Positions 21,791 to 22,724 of a DNA stretch of 22,724 bases are shown here, in pieces. The translations under genes were made by a program, and so were the position numbers. This DNA is from JBBRUG01 sp038247995. GTDB taxonomy: Bacteria > Chloroflexota > Chloroflexia > Chloroflexales > Chloroflexaceae. The notes under the pieces are model-generated. The model made no database searches and was not told the DNA's origin. It worked only from the letters and a program-made list of their open reading frames with translations. The stretch's first letter is position 1. Each line of letters starts with the position of its first letter. The stretch lies in NCBI GenBank assembly GCA_038247995.1, contig JBBRUG010000053.1, positions 1 through 22,724 of the forward strand, in the 5' to 3' direction.

Positions 21791-22720
21791 ATGACATGGC
21801 TCGAACTCTCTGTCGAAGTTGATAACGAGGCCGTCGAGGCCGTGTCCGAACTATTGGCGCGCTATGGCTACAATGGCGGTGTGGTCGTGGAACCGGCCTG
21901 GACGCCCGGCGACGAAGGCCCGGAGTTTCGCTACGATCCGACCCGCCCGGTGCAACTACGCACGTACGTGCCGCTCGATGCCGCCAGCGAAGAGGTGCGT
22001 CAGCGCATCGCGCAGGGGCTACACTTCCTCGGCCAGATGCGTCCGGTTGGCCCACTCCAGACGCGCACGCTGGAGGAAGAAGACTGGGCGAATGCCTGGA
22101 AGGAACATTACACCGTGCTGCGCGTCGGCGCCCGCACCGTGATCGTGCCTTCGTGGCTGGTGTATGCGCCGCAACCCGATGATGTGGTGATCATGATGGA
22201 TCCGGGCATGGCCTTCGGCACCGGCCTGCATCCCACCACTCAACTCTGTCTCCAACTGCTTGAACAGTATGCCCGCTCCGGCCTGCGTACCCTCGATCTT
22301 GGCTGCGGCAGTGGCGTGCTCGCCATCGCCGCTGCACGCCTTGGTGCCGGCCCGGTGCTCGCCCTCGACAACGACCCTGTCGCCGTGCAGGTGGCCGCCG
22401 AGAATGTGCAGCGCAACGGCGTGGCGAATCACGTAACCGTGGCTGAAGGCAGCCTGGGCGCCGGCCAGCAGATGGGCCATTGGCTCAGTGGCGATTTCGG
22501 TGAGCAGGAAGTGTCTGCCGGCGCTCAGCCCTCAGCCCTCAGCCCTCAGTCCCTTGATCTCCTCGCCGCCAACTTGATTGCCAAGGTGCTTGTTATTCTT
22601 GCTGCCGACAGGCCCGCCGCGCTTCCCCCCGGCGGCTTCCTCACCAGCAGCGATAAAAACAAGCACCTTGGCAATCAAGTTGGCGGCGATGAGATCAAGG
22701 GACTGAGGGCTGAGGGCTGA
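21791..22720 (+). CDS. prmA: Ribosomal protein L11 methyltransferase, 3' part disrupted
   Basis: Trimethylates ribosomal protein L11 with S-adenosylmethionine. Residues 1-95 are the substrate-binding domain. MDPGMAFGTGLHPTT (136-150), LDLGCGSGVLAIAAARLG (168-185) and ALDNDP (191-196) are the SAM-binding hallmarks. LDLLAANLIAKVL (255-267) matches the catalytic VANIL-type motif. Two oddities stand out. A short low-complexity insertion (about 238-253, encoded by a 7-base repeat) precedes that motif. After PPGGFLTSS (279-287) the sequence stops resembling PrmA, because it is the reverse complement of earlier prmA DNA, and it ends at 22720. About 45 normal C-terminal residues are missing. Either the gene is broken or the window end is an assembly artefact. 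Confidence 0.85.
   Translation: MTWLELSVEVDNEAVEAVSELLARYGYNGGVVVEPAWTPGDEGPEFRYDPTRPVQLRTYVPLDAASEEVRQRIAQGLHFLGQMRPVGPLQTRTLEEEDWANAWKEHYTVLRVGARTVIVPSWLVYAPQPDDVVIMMDPGMAFGTGLHPTTQLCLQLLEQYARSGLRTLDLGCGSGVLAIAAARLGAGPVLALDNDPVAVQVAAENVQRNGVANHVTVAEGSLGAGQQMGHWLSGDFGEQEVSAGAQPSALSPQSLDLLAANLIAKVLVILAADRPAALPPGGFLTSSDKNKHLGNQVGGDEIKGLRAEG
22524..22551. repeat. Seven-base tandem repeat inside prmA
   Basis: CTCAGCC occurs three times in a row (22524-22544) followed by CTCAGTC (22545-22551). It codes for an Ala/Ser/Gln/Pro-rich insertion just before the catalytic motif. The reverse complement of the repeat is seen again at the window end. Confidence 0.9.
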
Positions 22721-22724
22721 GGGC
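22528..22724. repeat. Imperfect inverted repeat ending the window
   Basis: Arm 22528-22605 and arm 22647-22724 are reverse complements over 78 bases with four mismatches (at 22562, 22595, 22598 and 22600), three of them close to the inner end. The 41-base centre contains CCGCC and GGCGG. The outer 34 bases are identical. Confidence 0.93.

Overview
The window is a GC-rich, densely packed bacterial chromosome segment with about 20 protein genes. Many neighbours overlap by 1-4 bases, and most gaps are under 300 bases. The protein flavour (DUF711 protein, DUF92 membrane protein, long-form thymidylyltransferase, 7Fe ferredoxin, membrane-anchored YvcK-like protein, the alternative GlmU family, SelA) best fits the Chloroflexota, probably Chloroflexales or Roseiflexus-like filamentous bacteria. 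This placement is inferred from gene content; no rRNA or other decisive marker is present. No tRNA, rRNA, CRISPR array, transposase or phage gene was found.

Layout. (1) 1-1740, minus strand: a nucleotide-sugar pair, rmlA-like thymidylyltransferase followed by an SDR epimerase/dehydratase cut by the window edge. (2) 1800-5437, plus strand: a small SRPBCC protein with a near-consensus promoter and its own terminator, a DUF92 membrane protein, a DUF711 protein that looks leaderless, and an ABC-2 permease. (3) 5436-6167, minus strand: greA, with a shared intergenic terminator downstream and, in its leader, a second strong terminator that could produce a short leader RNA. (4) 6173-13419, plus strand: a six-gene run of active phosphomannomutase/phosphoglucomutase, a paralog that has lost its catalytic residues, a membrane-anchored YvcK-like protein that has lost the family's N-terminal signature, a GlmU-family acyltransferase-like protein, SelA and a MocA-like nucleotidyltransferase. 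(5) 13429-14538, minus strand: 7Fe ferredoxin and a Crp/Fnr-type regulator. (6) 14554-15530, plus strand: a GC-rich, structured leader and an alpha/beta hydrolase. (7) 15601-18325, minus strand: a YtcJ-type amidohydrolase, a four-copy array of about 66 bp and an uncharacterised protein with a DxD motif. (8) 18312-18904: nearly 600 non-coding bases with G/T-rich degenerate repeats and a foldable element. (9) 18827-22724, plus strand: fmdB-type zinc ribbon protein, cysE, cysS and prmA. The prmA 3' end is replaced by an inverted copy of its own sequence at the window edge.

Main points of interest. The six-gene operon contains two consecutive proteins that keep the fold of sugar-phosphate or UDP-sugar proteins but have lost signature residues, which suggests a sensing or scaffold role next to an active mutase and a GlmU-like protein. 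The greA leader resembles the arrangement that makes GraL in E. coli. Several gene junctions carry tandem repeats of unrelated unit sizes (7, 8, 39, 46 and about 66 bp). One of these has duplicated the translation start of the mocA-like gene. Two or three genes have extended or strong -10 boxes placed so that transcription should start at the start codon.
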